Source: JANXYW01 sp031400455 (GTDB taxonomy: Bacteria > Chloroflexota > Dehalococcoidia > DSTF01 > JACRBR01). From it: a DNA stretch of 64,000 nt. Position 1 is the stretch's first letter, and every line of letters begins with the position of its first letter. Shown in pieces: positions 51,421 through 60,196 of the stretch. The translations under genes and the position numbers were made by a program. The notes under the pieces were generated by a model, which had not been told where the DNA came from, ran no database searches, and saw only the letters and a list, made by a program, of their open reading frames with translations. Where the stretch lies: NCBI GenBank assembly GCA_031400455.1, contig JANNPX010000015.1:1-64000 (forward strand). The letters are read 5' to 3'.

Positions 51421-53309
51421 GCCTTCTCCGTCACCTTGTACTCAAGCCGGCGGCCAAGAGCGAGACGGACCTGCGCGTCGAGAGCGGGCATCGCAGTGAA
51501 GAAGAGAGTGATGGGCGCCATCAGCGTCCACTGCAGGAACTGTACCGGGTACAGCCATACCTTCCAGCGCTTCGGCCGCGCGGGGCGCATCATCATGTCA
51601 AGCACGATCATCATCACCAGCGGGATCATGCACGGCATGAGGATCCAGTGCGATGCGGTGATGAACCACGTCGGGATGTTGTGCTGCGCGAACGGGTGCA
51701 GGTTCAGCCCTACCCAACCGCTCCAGCCATTCGCGGACATGTTGGCGGCAACGCCGGTGATCAGAAACCATTGCGCTGACCAGAGCACGTGGTTCTCCGT
51801 GAGGCTCCAAGTGCGGCGTAGTTTGCGCAAGAACGGTATCTCCGGGTGGGCGATGAACTGCTTGATCGCATAGGGAATGTCGGAGCAGCCCCAAGCGTGG
51901 CGCCGCGCTTGCTGATAGTGCTCCCAGAAAGTGCGCTTGTATGAGACCGCGCGCACGCCGTCGTTGCCGACAGGCAGCAGGATCGGCTGCACATAGGGCT
52001 CGCCGCCCAGTTCGAAGAAGCACTTGAGGAACATGTGCCAGTCTTCCGGCACCACATCAACGTCCCAATAGCCAACGTCGTAGCACATGCGCATGCTGAG
52101 GCTGTACGTCGACTGCGGGAACAGCACGGTGTACTTCCGCATCAGCTTGGCAAGATGGTTGATGCCACCGAGGCTGTTCTGGATTCGCAGCGGCGCCGGG
52201 ACGTCCCAGACATTGTTGTAGTAGAAGATAGGCCCCTGCCAGAACGTACGGTAGCGCTTCGGGTTGGTCGCGAAGTTGTAGGTGAGGGCGCTGAAGTAGC
52301 GCGGGTGAAAGAGCGTGTCCGCATCGCAGCTCGTCACGGTCATATGGTCCAGGCTGAAGCCCATCTGGTCGCAAAACAGGCGCTTTGCCTTCGTGGCCGC
52401 CCACGCCTCGTTCGACGACTTGCCGCGCACCTCACCGGCGATATCGCCCGGGTGCGTGGTGCCGATCATCGCGAGGAAGTGGTGTGAGAACTCGCGGTGG
52501 AGGATCTCGAAGCGACGCGGCGCGTCGGTGTCCGGCTCTTCCATCGCGATCACGACGAGCAGCTTGTCGCCCGCAACCTCGCTCTCCGCGAGCTTGCCGA
52601 GCGTGCAGCGCAGCTTCTCGACGGTCTCCTTGTAGGTGGGGATGATGACGAGGTGGCGGATGTCGTCCCACGCCAGGAAGTCGGGGCGCGCGCTGGTGCC
52701 GTTGTCGGCCGCGAACGGTCCGTACGGCAGCGTCTCCGCCTCGTACTTCTGCCGCCAGTCGATCAGCGCCGTCGCCTTCATCGCGCGATAGCCGCGGACG
52801 GTATGGATACCCATGTTGATCGAGCGCCACGCCCAGTAGAGATCGAATCCGAGCAGCATGACGACGAGCGGTATGGGCAGAAAGTACGCGCCCCATACCA
52901 GGGTCGAGATCAGCAGTAGCGCGAGCGCCAACGGCAGCATCTCGAGCCCGCGCGTGAAGATGCGCCCCCACGTCGTGACGTGGACGCGCTGCTTGACGGC
53001 GATCGCCGCGTCGGCGAGAGGATGCGTGATCTCACCGAATCCGATGCCGGGCGCGTGTCGCGGCAGATCGAGCACGGCGACGCCGGCCTCGGATCGCGCG
53101 GCGTGAACCGGCCCTGGAAGGGCGCGTGCGTGCACCGCTCCCCCGCCGAGGCGGTGCGGCGGCGTACGGAGATCGCCGAATTCGGGAGGCGCTACGGGCT
53201 CCCAGACGGCGCGGAAGCTGTTGGCGGTTCTCGCACGGCGTCTGGTGGGTTTAATGGGTCCGTTGCCTCCGTGCACGTCTGGTTCCGGGTACGAAAAAAG
53301 GTCGTCCAT
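51417..53309 (-). CDS. Membrane glycosyltransferase family 2 under c-di-AMP riboswitch
   Basis: A 630-residue membrane GT2 enzyme. The N-terminal 100 residues are proline/arginine-rich and cytosolic. Two helices follow (about residues 125-165). The catalytic domain has VIIPTYKETVEKL, VVIAMEEPD, TVTSCDADTLFHPRYF (D-x-D) and HYQQARRHAWG, a Q-x-x-R-W-like motif of processive synthases. Several C-terminal helices follow. This is the build of polysaccharide or glycolipid synthases. Transcribed from a leader that carries a cyclic-di-AMP riboswitch, so it should respond to turgor, potassium or wall signals. ATG 53309. Confidence 0.85.
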   Translation of the reverse strand: MDDLFSYPEPDVHGGNGPIKPTRRRARTANSFRAVWEPVAPPEFGDLRTPPHRLGGGAVHARALPGPVHAARSEAGVAVLDLPRHAPGIGFGEITHPLADAAIAVKQRVHVTTWGRIFTRGLEMLPLALALLLISTLVWGAYFLPIPLVVMLLGFDLYWAWRSINMGIHTVRGYRAMKATALIDWRQKYEAETLPYGPFAADNGTSARPDFLAWDDIRHLVIIPTYKETVEKLRCTLGKLAESEVAGDKLLVVIAMEEPDTDAPRRFEILHREFSHHFLAMIGTTHPGDIAGEVRGKSSNEAWAATKAKRLFCDQMGFSLDHMTVTSCDADTLFHPRYFSALTYNFATNPKRYRTFWQGPIFYYNNVWDVPAPLRIQNSLGGINHLAKLMRKYTVLFPQSTYSLSMRMCYDVGYWDVDVVPEDWHMFLKCFFELGGEPYVQPILLPVGNDGVRAVSYKRTFWEHYQQARRHAWGCSDIPYAIKQFIAHPEIPFLRKLRRTWSLTENHVLWSAQWFLITGVAANMSANGWSGWVGLNLHPFAQHNIPTWFITASHWILMPCMIPLVMMIVLDMMMRPARPKRWKVWLYPVQFLQWTLMAPITLFFTAMPALDAQVRLALGRRLEYKVTEKA

Positions 53310-53328
53310 CTAAAGTTGGTCCGACCTT

Positions 53329-53447
53329 CAAAGCCTACGAGGTTAGCTGGCGGCTTAGGGGAGAAGGTTCCCCCGGTCTCGGCGTGAGACCTTCAGCCCG
53401 GGTCCCTGTCGGTTCCCCCGCTCCCCGCCCACGGCGGAGACTCGGCT
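53329..53447 (-). ncRNA. Cyclic-di-AMP riboswitch (ydaO/yuaA type)
   Basis: On the minus strand, reading from 53447, the sequence gives AGCC (P1), a GC-rich hairpin, GCGGGGGAACCG, GGGCUGAAGGUCUC with a GAGACC partner, GGGGGAACC, and finally CCGCCAGCUAACCUCGUAGGC. The GGGGAACC, UGAA and CAGCUAACCUCGUAGGC segments are the conserved core of the ydaO/yuaA (RF00379) family. The closing stem forms between AGCC near 53444-53447 and GGCU near 53332-53335. It ends about 20 bases before the GT2 start, so it may act on translation or on transcription termination. Confidence 0.88.
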
Positions 53448-53711
53448 GTCATGTATTCAGTTGTAGCTCGATCTTAGGGTCGAGGCAGCCAAGGTGTCAA
53501 GCGCCCACGTGTCACGAACCGCTGACGGCGCCAGCAGCGAGTCGCGGGTTATGTCGCGCTGTCTCCCGCGCCTACAACACGGTTGCCGCGTCGCCGAACC
53601 AGTCCCGGCGCTTGCAATTGGCGCAAGACAGGGAGCATACTACGCACCCCGGATGCATGTACTATCGGCAGGCACCGACGCACGCGGGGGAGTTACCTAC
53701 CGGAGAGAGCC
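53448..53711. other. Divergent promoter region of GT2 and subtilase
   Basis: No gene seen. A possible promoter for the subtilase lies at TTGCAA (near 53612) with CATACT about 18 bases on, and an inverted repeat cttgc/gcaag overlaps it. The GT2 promoter should lie upstream of the riboswitch on the minus strand. Confidence 0.4.
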
Positions 53712-56249
53712 ATGAAGCAGCTATTCGCGCTGATGTTCCTGCTGTTATCCGTGGCGATCCTGTGTGCCATCCGAGATTCGGGTCCCGTTCGAGCAGACGA
53801 GCCGAAGGCTGGTCTCATCGGCCCGGGAGTCATGGAAGCCCTCGCGCAAGCGCCGACGGCGCGCGTCATCGTGTCGCTACGTGCGGAGGCGGCTGCACCA
53901 CAGAAGGGGCGCATCGGGGACGATATCGCGGCGAAGCAGACCGCGGTCGCCGCGGCTGGAGCTCGTGTTGTGGACGCGGTGTCGCCGGCGGAGTTTGCCG
54001 TCGAGCATCGGTACCGGGCTGTCGCGGCCCTTACCGGCACGGCCAGCGCGGCGGGCGTTCAGGCATTGGCAGCGCAGCCGGACGTGATCAGCGTCGCCCT
54101 GGATCGTGAGGTCCATGCCGAACTCGCGCAAGCGATCCCGCTCATCAGGGCGGGCGACGCGCACACTCTGCTCGGCGCGACGGGTGTCGGCGTTGTGGCG
54201 GCGGTGCTGGACACCGGGATCGACACGGACCACCCTATGCTCGCTGACTCGTTGACGTACCAGGCGTGCTTCCTTACCGCGCCCGCCGTATGCCCTGCCG
54301 GGCCAAACGTGGCAGAAGACGACGCGGGCCACGGAACGCACGTGAGCGGGATCATCACGTCGAACGGACCGCCCGTTGGCGTGGCGCCGGACGCGGCGAT
54401 CGAAGCATTCAAGGTGATGGACAACAGCGGCAGCGGCACGTTCTCGGACATCGTGCTGGCGTACGACGAGATCATCATGAGCCACCCGGAGGTGGACCTG
54501 ATCAACATGAGCCTGGGTGACGGCGGCTCGTATCCGGCGGGTGCGTGCGAAGCCTTCATACCAGCGTTCACGGCCGCGATGGCCACGACACGCGCGATGG
54601 GCATCACGTCGTTCGCGGCGGCGGGCAACAACGGCCTCAAAGGCGGCGTCGGATATCCGGCATGCCTCAACGACGCCGTATCCGTGGGCGCCGTGTATGA
54701 CGCCGCCGGTATCCCGTTCTTCTGCGATGTCGCGAGCGCGGCGGACCAGGTTGCTTGTTTCTCGCAGTCTTCCGCGTCGCTGGACGTGTTGGCGCCGGGA
54801 TCGGCGATCACATCGACGTACATCGGTGGCGGGCTGACAACGCTGTCCGGCACGTCGATGGCCTCGCCGATGGCGCTCGGCGTGGCGGCGCTCGTCCTGC
54901 AAGCCGAGCCTTTGCTTCCGTCGGCGGATTTGGAAGCGCGGCTCAAAGAGACGGGCGCGTCCGTCCTCGATGCGGCGAACGGTGTCAGCACGTGCCGCGT
55001 GGATGCGTACGAAGCGGTCATCAACGATGGCGGGCCCGTGTGCGCGACGCCAGTCTTGCCGCCGCCGGCGAACGACGACTTCGTCAACGCGATCACGATT
55101 CCGGCGCCGCTTCCGTACACCAACACGCAGTCGACGGGGCAGGCGACACTGGAGCCCGGGGAGCCGACGGCGCCCGGCCTGTGCGCTCCCACCGGCGCGA
55201 CGGTGTGGTACCGGTTCACGCCGTCGATCAGTGAGGCACTGGTCGTCAGCACGAGCGGCAGCAGCTTCGACACGGTGCTCGCGGTGTACACGGGCACCAG
55301 CGTCGCCGCGCTCTCGCCGCCGCTGGCGTGCAACGACGACTCGGTGACTCTTCAGGCGCAGGTCTCGTTCGCGGCAGATGCGGGCACGACGTATTACTTC
55401 CAGGCGGGCGGCTTCCTCGGGACGATGGGGGCATTGAAGATCAGCGTGGGGCCTCCGCCCGTGAACGATGACTTTGCGAACGCGATCATCATCCCTGCCG
55501 CGCTTCCGTACAGCAACGCGCAGTCGACGATATCGGCGGGCATGGAACCGGGCGAACCCGCGCCGTGCGGAAGTATCTCCGCCACGGTGTGGTATCGCTT
55601 CACGCCGTCAACCACCCGGACGATCACGATCAGCACGGCAGGAAGCGGGTTCGACTCGGTGCTGGAGTTGTGGACGGGCGCAAGCGTCGATACGCTCGCG
55701 GCCGTGAGCTGCAATCGGAACTTCCTCGGTCCCGGAACCTACGCGCAGATCACGTTCGTCGCGGAAGCCGGCACGACGTATCACATCCAGGCGGGCGGCT
55801 ATCAGGGCGTGACAGGTGCGCTCTCCCTCGGCGTGGTGTGCCAGTACGATGCGGACTGCGACAACACGCCGGACTTCACGGACAACTGCCCTGCGGCCCC
55901 GAATCCGGGGCAGGAGAATACGGATGCCGGCAACTCGTCGCTGGATCGGCCGGGAGCGGATGGATTGGGCGATGCCTGTGATAGCGACCTGGACGGTGAC
56001 GGATACCCCGATCTGGACGAGACGGCGCAATCGGAAGATCCGCTCGTGTACTGCGACATCATGCGGGCGGATGTTGACGGGGACGGAGTGGTGAGCATTC
56101 TCGATCTCTCACGCGTCGCCATGAAGTTCGGGCAGTCGGTGCCGCCGGCGGGCGATCGTCTGCGGCAAGACGCCGACTTCGTCATCAGCATCCTCGACCT
56201 GTCGCAGCAAGCGAGCGTGTTCGGGCAGCCAGTATCGGCATGCCCTTAG
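53712..56249 (+). CDS. Secreted subtilase (S8) with TSP3-like and dockerin-like repeats
   Basis: An 845-residue secreted serine protease. Signal peptide 1-28; inhibitor I9-like prodomain about 35-135; S8 catalytic domain about 150-440 with Asp167 (VLDTGIDTDHP), His207 (GHGTHVSG), Asn306 and Ser382 (LSGTSMASP). Two homologous modules follow at about 454-580 and 585-709, each starting N-D-D-F and containing V-W-Y-R-F-T-P, like PPC beta-sandwich domains. Then a TSP type-3 calcium segment (DNCPAAPNPGQ, DSDLDGDGYPD, about 710-770). Last, a dockerin type I-like pair (about 783-838, DVDGDGVVSILDLSRVA). A typical ribosome site GAGAG precedes ATG 53712. Confidence 0.9.
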   Translation: MKQLFALMFLLLSVAILCAIRDSGPVRADEPKAGLIGPGVMEALAQAPTARVIVSLRAEAAAPQKGRIGDDIAAKQTAVAAAGARVVDAVSPAEFAVEHRYRAVAALTGTASAAGVQALAAQPDVISVALDREVHAELAQAIPLIRAGDAHTLLGATGVGVVAAVLDTGIDTDHPMLADSLTYQACFLTAPAVCPAGPNVAEDDAGHGTHVSGIITSNGPPVGVAPDAAIEAFKVMDNSGSGTFSDIVLAYDEIIMSHPEVDLINMSLGDGGSYPAGACEAFIPAFTAAMATTRAMGITSFAAAGNNGLKGGVGYPACLNDAVSVGAVYDAAGIPFFCDVASAADQVACFSQSSASLDVLAPGSAITSTYIGGGLTTLSGTSMASPMALGVAALVLQAEPLLPSADLEARLKETGASVLDAANGVSTCRVDAYEAVINDGGPVCATPVLPPPANDDFVNAITIPAPLPYTNTQSTGQATLEPGEPTAPGLCAPTGATVWYRFTPSISEALVVSTSGSSFDTVLAVYTGTSVAALSPPLACNDDSVTLQAQVSFAADAGTTYYFQAGGFLGTMGALKISVGPPPVNDDFANAIIIPAALPYSNAQSTISAGMEPGEPAPCGSISATVWYRFTPSTTRTITISTAGSGFDSVLELWTGASVDTLAAVSCNRNFLGPGTYAQITFVAEAGTTYHIQAGGYQGVTGALSLGVVCQYDADCDNTPDFTDNCPAAPNPGQENTDAGNSSLDRPGADGLGDACDSDLDGDGYPDLDETAQSEDPLVYCDIMRADVDGDGVVSILDLSRVAMKFGQSVPPAGDRLRQDADFVISILDLSQQASVFGQPVSACP

Positions 56250-56380
56250 GCCACCGTAGCCGCTGGCGCAACACGCGGATGGCCAAGTCGTGTGCGGCCC
56301 ACGTGCACGAACTGCGTGTTCGGCCGTGCCTGGCTAGCGGCGTGCCGAAGCGCTCGATAGTCCCGTAACCTAGGACTCAT

Positions 56381-57184
56381 ATGGAACACGAAGCGCACTG
56401 GGAAGTGCTGCGGGAGCGGACTGCGCTGCATCCCTCGGCGGTATGGCGAAGCGGTGACGTCATCATTCGCGCGGCCGGACCGTGGACGCCGGCGGTCCAC
56501 GCCCTACTGCGGCATCTTGAGCAGGTTGGGTTCGGCGGCGCGCCGCAGCTCGTCGGGTCGGGACTTGACGAGGAAGGGCGCGAGACCCTCACCTACATCG
56601 ATGGGGAGTTCACCCAACCTGGCCCTTGGACAGAGAGTGGCGTCGGCGCGGTGGGCGCGTTGCTAAGGTCGCTCCACACAGCGACAGCTTCATTTCGTCC
56701 GCCCGAAGCCGCATCCTGGTATCGCTGGTTTGGGCGCTCGCTGGGCGACGAGCCACGAATCATCGGGCACTGCGATGTCGCACCCTGGAACATCGTCGCA
56801 CGCGACGGCCGTCCGATCGCACTGATCGACTGGGACTTCGCCGGTCCTGTCGACGCGCTCGTCGAGCTCGCGCAGGCGTGCTGGTTGAACGCGAAACTCT
56901 ACTCAGACGATGTCGCGGAACTCGAAGGACTTCCGCCTTTGCATGACCGAGCGCGGCAGGTCCGCGCGATCCTCGACGGGTATGGCCTCGCCTCCAAGCA
57001 TCGCGCCGGGTTCGTAGACCGGATCCTCGAGTTCGTCGTTCATGCGACGGCCAATGAGGCCGACGAGTTGAGAGTGACGCCAGATACAGCTGAACCGGGA
57101 CTCACGTGGGCTCTCGCCTGGCGTGCGCGCTCCGCAGCTTGGATTTCGCGCCACCGAAGTGTCCTGCAGAACGCACTTGTCTGA
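56381..57184 (+). CDS. Aminoglycoside phosphotransferase family protein
   Basis: A 267-residue kinase-like protein of the APH fold. The Brenner motif is HCDVAPWNIV and the metal motif is LIDWDFAGP. VIIRAAGPWTPAVHALLRHLEQVGF forms the N-terminal nucleotide part, shorter than usual. Such proteins phosphorylate aminoglycosides, homoserine, choline or unknown substrates. A TAACCT-like -10 lies nine bases ahead of the ATG, with no ribosome site. Confidence 0.85.
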   Translation: MEHEAHWEVLRERTALHPSAVWRSGDVIIRAAGPWTPAVHALLRHLEQVGFGGAPQLVGSGLDEEGRETLTYIDGEFTQPGPWTESGVGAVGALLRSLHTATASFRPPEAASWYRWFGRSLGDEPRIIGHCDVAPWNIVARDGRPIALIDWDFAGPVDALVELAQACWLNAKLYSDDVAELEGLPPLHDRARQVRAILDGYGLASKHRAGFVDRILEFVVHATANEADELRVTPDTAEPGLTWALAWRARSAAWISRHRSVLQNALV

Positions 57185-57280
57185 ACCCAAGACGATGGTC
57201 GAATCGTCGGCAGCGAGCGCGGCGACATGGGCGCGACTACAGACGGACCTTCCCGCACGGTATCGCCTTAGGCGGGGCGC

Positions 57281-57310
57281 TTGCCCGGCTGGCACGCGTC
57301 GCCCTACACT
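57281..57310 (+). promoter_or_regulatory. Leaderless promoter TTGCCC-18-TACACT
   Basis: -35 TTGCCC (57281-57286) and -10 TACACT (57305-57310), 18-base spacer, ending six bases before GTG 57317. It drives the polysaccharide cluster. Confidence 0.65.
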
Positions 57311-57316
57311 CGCGGC

Positions 57317-58174
57317 GTGACGATTGCTACGGGTCGCCCGCGTCCTGACGGGCTCGCGCCGGACTTAGCCGCTCTGCGGCGATACTTCTGGCTCCCCCTC
57401 GCCACTCTGGCCCTCGCCGTAGGCGTCGCTCTGGCGCTGGGTGCAGTCGCGTCCGACTCGGACACGGCGCGGTTTCGCGCGAACGTCGTCGTCGACGCGC
57501 TGCCGCCGCTGTTCGGGCCGGCCGTCGTCCCCGGCCCGTTCGACTACGCCAAGCTGGCGACGAGCGATGCCGTCCTGAACGCGGTGGCACAGGAGTCCGG
57601 CGTGACGGCGGTGTCGCTGAAGCCGCGGCTGACGGCCGAAGCGCAGTTCAGCAAGCCGGAGATCAACTTCAAGGTGACGGGCGCGAACGCGCTGGCCATC
57701 GCGCGCACATGGCAGCGCGTCTTCGGCGACGCGGCCGCGCAGCAGACGCCCGACCTGCAGCGACAGCTCGTGCAGCCGTACGCGGTTCAACTCGAGGAGG
57801 CGAACCAGCAGCTTGAGCGCAGCGCCGAAGCGGCGCGCGTCAGCCCGAACGATCCCGCAGCGCAGCAGCAGCTCAAAGCCGCGGAAGAAAACTACGAGAC
57901 GGCATCGCGGCTCGCGCAGTCGTACGAGGTCGTCGCGTCGACGATGAAGGCGCAGGCGTTCATCGTCACCGGGGCGCACATGCAGGGCGCGGGCGTCGGC
58001 TCGACGAAGGGCCGGCTCGGCGCGGCGGTCGCGATCGGTCTGCTCGCAGGCGTCATTGGCGCGCTGTTGCTCGACTTCGCTCTGCGGCGCCGCGCGGTAG
58101 CCCCGGAACCGCTCGACCGCGCGCCTGCGTCGTTGCGCCGCGACGCCGAGAGCCCCACGGGTTCCCCACGGTGA
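57317..58174 (+). CDS. Wzz-like polysaccharide chain-length/co-polymerase protein
   Basis: A 285-residue protein with two membrane helices, one near the N-terminus (about 25-45) and one near the C-terminus (about 235-257). The extracytoplasmic part between is rich in Gln and Ala with a likely coiled coil (LEEANQQLERSAEAARV...LKAAEENYETASRLAQ). This is the Wzz/BY-kinase-activator layout. A tyrosine-kinase domain is absent. The start GTG 57317 is fixed by the promoter; an upstream start would read through it. First gene of a cluster with glycosyltransferases and a flippase. Confidence 0.75.
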   Translation: MTIATGRPRPDGLAPDLAALRRYFWLPLATLALAVGVALALGAVASDSDTARFRANVVVDALPPLFGPAVVPGPFDYAKLATSDAVLNAVAQESGVTAVSLKPRLTAEAQFSKPEINFKVTGANALAIARTWQRVFGDAAAQQTPDLQRQLVQPYAVQLEEANQQLERSAEAARVSPNDPAAQQQLKAAEENYETASRLAQSYEVVASTMKAQAFIVTGAHMQGAGVGSTKGRLGAAVAIGLLAGVIGALLLDFALRRRAVAPEPLDRAPASLRRDAESPTGSPR

Positions 58175-58190
58175 TCGGTCTAGGGCCATC

Positions 58191-59498
58191 ATGCGCATCC
58201 TGCTGATCTGCGCGCTCGACGTGTGGTCGCTCGACCAGGGGAAGGGCGCGCCGACCCTCGAACGGACGCTGCGGGCGTACGGCGAAGCGGGGCATCACGT
58301 CGATGCGGTGCTGCCGGACATCGGGGCCAACCACTTCTATCGCGGGCGTGGCCGTGAAGAAGCGCCAGAGTCGCGCCCCCAGATCCCGAACGTCGAGTTC
58401 CACACATTCCACATGCCGAGCTTCCGCGACCTGCCGCTGCCGTCGCTGCCCGACGCCGCCGGCAAGGTCGACCAGAAGCTGCGGTTCGCGCTGGCGTTCC
58501 CCTGGCTCGCCGCGAAGACGGCCGAACGCCTGCTGCGCACGGCGAGCGAGCCATACGACGTGCTATACGCGTACGAAGCGCACGCGGTGCTGGCAGCGCG
58601 GCTGCTGCGGCGGCGCGGGTTTCGTTTGCCGCTGGTAACGCGCTACCAGGGCACCGTCATGCACCCCGCGCTGACGGACCGCATGCTCTATTACCGCCGC
58701 TACGAAGAGGCACTCGCCCTCAAGACGCCCGCGGCGCTGCACATCATGACGGACGACGGCACGCAGGGCGACGCCGTGCTTGCGCGGCTCAACCCGTCGT
58801 CGAAGGGCCGCGTGAAGTTCTGGCGCAACGGCCTCGATCTCGACCGGCTGAAGCCCGCAAGCGCTGATCAGCGAGCGGCCGCGCGCGCCGACCTGTCGCT
58901 GCCGGACGGCGCCTTCGTGATGCTCACAGCGTCGCGCCTGGCGACGTGGAAGCGCGTCGACCGCGCCATCCGCGCGCTGCCGAAGGTGCGATCGTGGATC
59001 CCGGCCGCGATGCTCGTCGTCGTCGGCGACGGCGAAGAACGCGCGCGGCTCGAATCGCTGGCGCGCGCGCTGCGCGTCGACGACGCCGTGCGATTCGTCG
59101 GCGCCGTGCCGCAGGCGAACGTCGTGCGCTACATGCACGCCGCCGACGCATTCCTCGCGATCGCCGATCTTTCGAACGTCGGCAACCCGCTGCTCGAAGC
59201 GATGGCGTGCGGCATGTGCGTGGTCGCCGTCGACGCCGGCGACACGCGCGACCTGATTATCGACAACAAGACCGGCCGCCTCGTCGACAACTCGAATCGC
59301 TCCGGATTCGTCAAGTCGCTGGAGGAACGTCTGGCCGACCTGCTGGTGACGCTGGCAGGCGACGCGCCGCAACGCACGCGGCTGGCAGCCGGCGCCGCGG
59401 CCTACGCGGGCGAGCACTTCTGGACGTGGGAGCAGCGGATGGCCGCAGAGGTGGAGGCGGTGGCTGCCGTCGCGGCGGCGAGCCCATCCAAGGGTTAG
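58191..59498 (+). CDS. Glycosyltransferase family 4
   Basis: A 435-residue GT-B enzyme. ILLICALDVWSLDQGKGAPTLERTLRAYGEAGHHVD forms the N-terminal domain. The donor domain has VMLTASRLATWKRVDRAI, VVVGDGEERARLE, VRFVGAVPQANV, and LSNVGNPLLEAMACGMCVVAVD (the E-x7-E position is partly degenerate). It starts 16 bases after the Wzz-like gene. Presumed role: adds a sugar to the repeating unit of the surface polymer. Confidence 0.88.
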   Translation: MRILLICALDVWSLDQGKGAPTLERTLRAYGEAGHHVDAVLPDIGANHFYRGRGREEAPESRPQIPNVEFHTFHMPSFRDLPLPSLPDAAGKVDQKLRFALAFPWLAAKTAERLLRTASEPYDVLYAYEAHAVLAARLLRRRGFRLPLVTRYQGTVMHPALTDRMLYYRRYEEALALKTPAALHIMTDDGTQGDAVLARLNPSSKGRVKFWRNGLDLDRLKPASADQRAAARADLSLPDGAFVMLTASRLATWKRVDRAIRALPKVRSWIPAAMLVVVGDGEERARLESLARALRVDDAVRFVGAVPQANVVRYMHAADAFLAIADLSNVGNPLLEAMACGMCVVAVDAGDTRDLIIDNKTGRLVDNSNRSGFVKSLEERLADLLVTLAGDAPQRTRLAAGAAAYAGEHFWTWEQRMAAEVEAVAAVAAASPSKG

Positions 59499-59541
59499 CC
59501 GCGCTAAGCTTCGGCACCGCGTTCTGCATTGAGGTCGAATC

Positions 59542-60141
59542 ATGCTGCTCATTCGATCAATTCGTGCCCTAGGATCCTTACTGGCAGTCGTCGGACTCGT
59601 GGCGGTGGTGATCGCGTGCTCAGGCGAATCCGCCGATACGGCACCGACGATGAGCGGCTCGTTCGACGAACACTTCTTCAACAACTTCAAGAAGGCGGTC
59701 GAAGACGCGAAGGCGGACGGGTACACCCCGTACTGGCTTGGCAAGCGCTTTGAAGCCGGTGGCCTAACCTTCGAAGGGCCCTATGTTGACGACTTCTTCG
59801 ATGGGCTCTCGGGTGGTGGAGTCAGCTTCGCCTACGCCGCCAGTGTGGCGCCGAGCGGGCTCGTGACCTTGGATTTTGCCGAGTACAGCCCGGCTGCTTC
59901 GTCAGAGGTGTCTGCGTTCTACGCGCGGCAGCCCGGACGCGACGTGACCGTCGCTGGCCTGTCGGCGAAGCTCATGCCTGCGAGGGAAGGAGTGAGACGC
60001 CTTGTTGTTCAAGCCGGCGACACGATGATACTGGTGAGAACCCACGCGATGGGATCGACGGGTGGAAGCGACCGTAACCCACTGTTCGACGGAGAGACAC
60101 TCCTCGCCGTCATGGAGAACTTGCGGCCGTATCCGCAGTAG
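59542..60141 (+). CDS. Putative lipoprotein (199 aa)
   Basis: A 199-residue protein with a lipobox, VAVVIAC, so Cys26 should be lipidated. The rest is a soluble alpha/beta domain: FNNFKKAVEDAKADGYTPYWLGKRFEAGGL, then VSFAYAASVAPSGLVTLDFAEY. I do not recognise the family. Its place inside the polysaccharide cluster suggests a role in anchoring or exporting the polymer, but this is context only. Confidence 0.65.
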   Translation: MLLIRSIRALGSLLAVVGLVAVVIACSGESADTAPTMSGSFDEHFFNNFKKAVEDAKADGYTPYWLGKRFEAGGLTFEGPYVDDFFDGLSGGGVSFAYAASVAPSGLVTLDFAEYSPAASSEVSAFYARQPGRDVTVAGLSAKLMPAREGVRRLVVQAGDTMILVRTHAMGSTGGSDRNPLFDGETLLAVMENLRPYPQ

Positions 60142-60184
60142 CCGCCAACCCGCGGTGCAGCGCGGCCCGCACCGGCCGTATCGA

Positions 60185-60190
60185 TACAAT
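60185..60190 (+). promoter_or_regulatory. Leaderless -10 box TACAAT
   Basis: TACAAT ends six bases before ATG 60197. No ribosome site lies between; the flippase may have its own leaderless transcript. Confidence 0.55.
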
Positions 60191-60196
60191 CACGCG

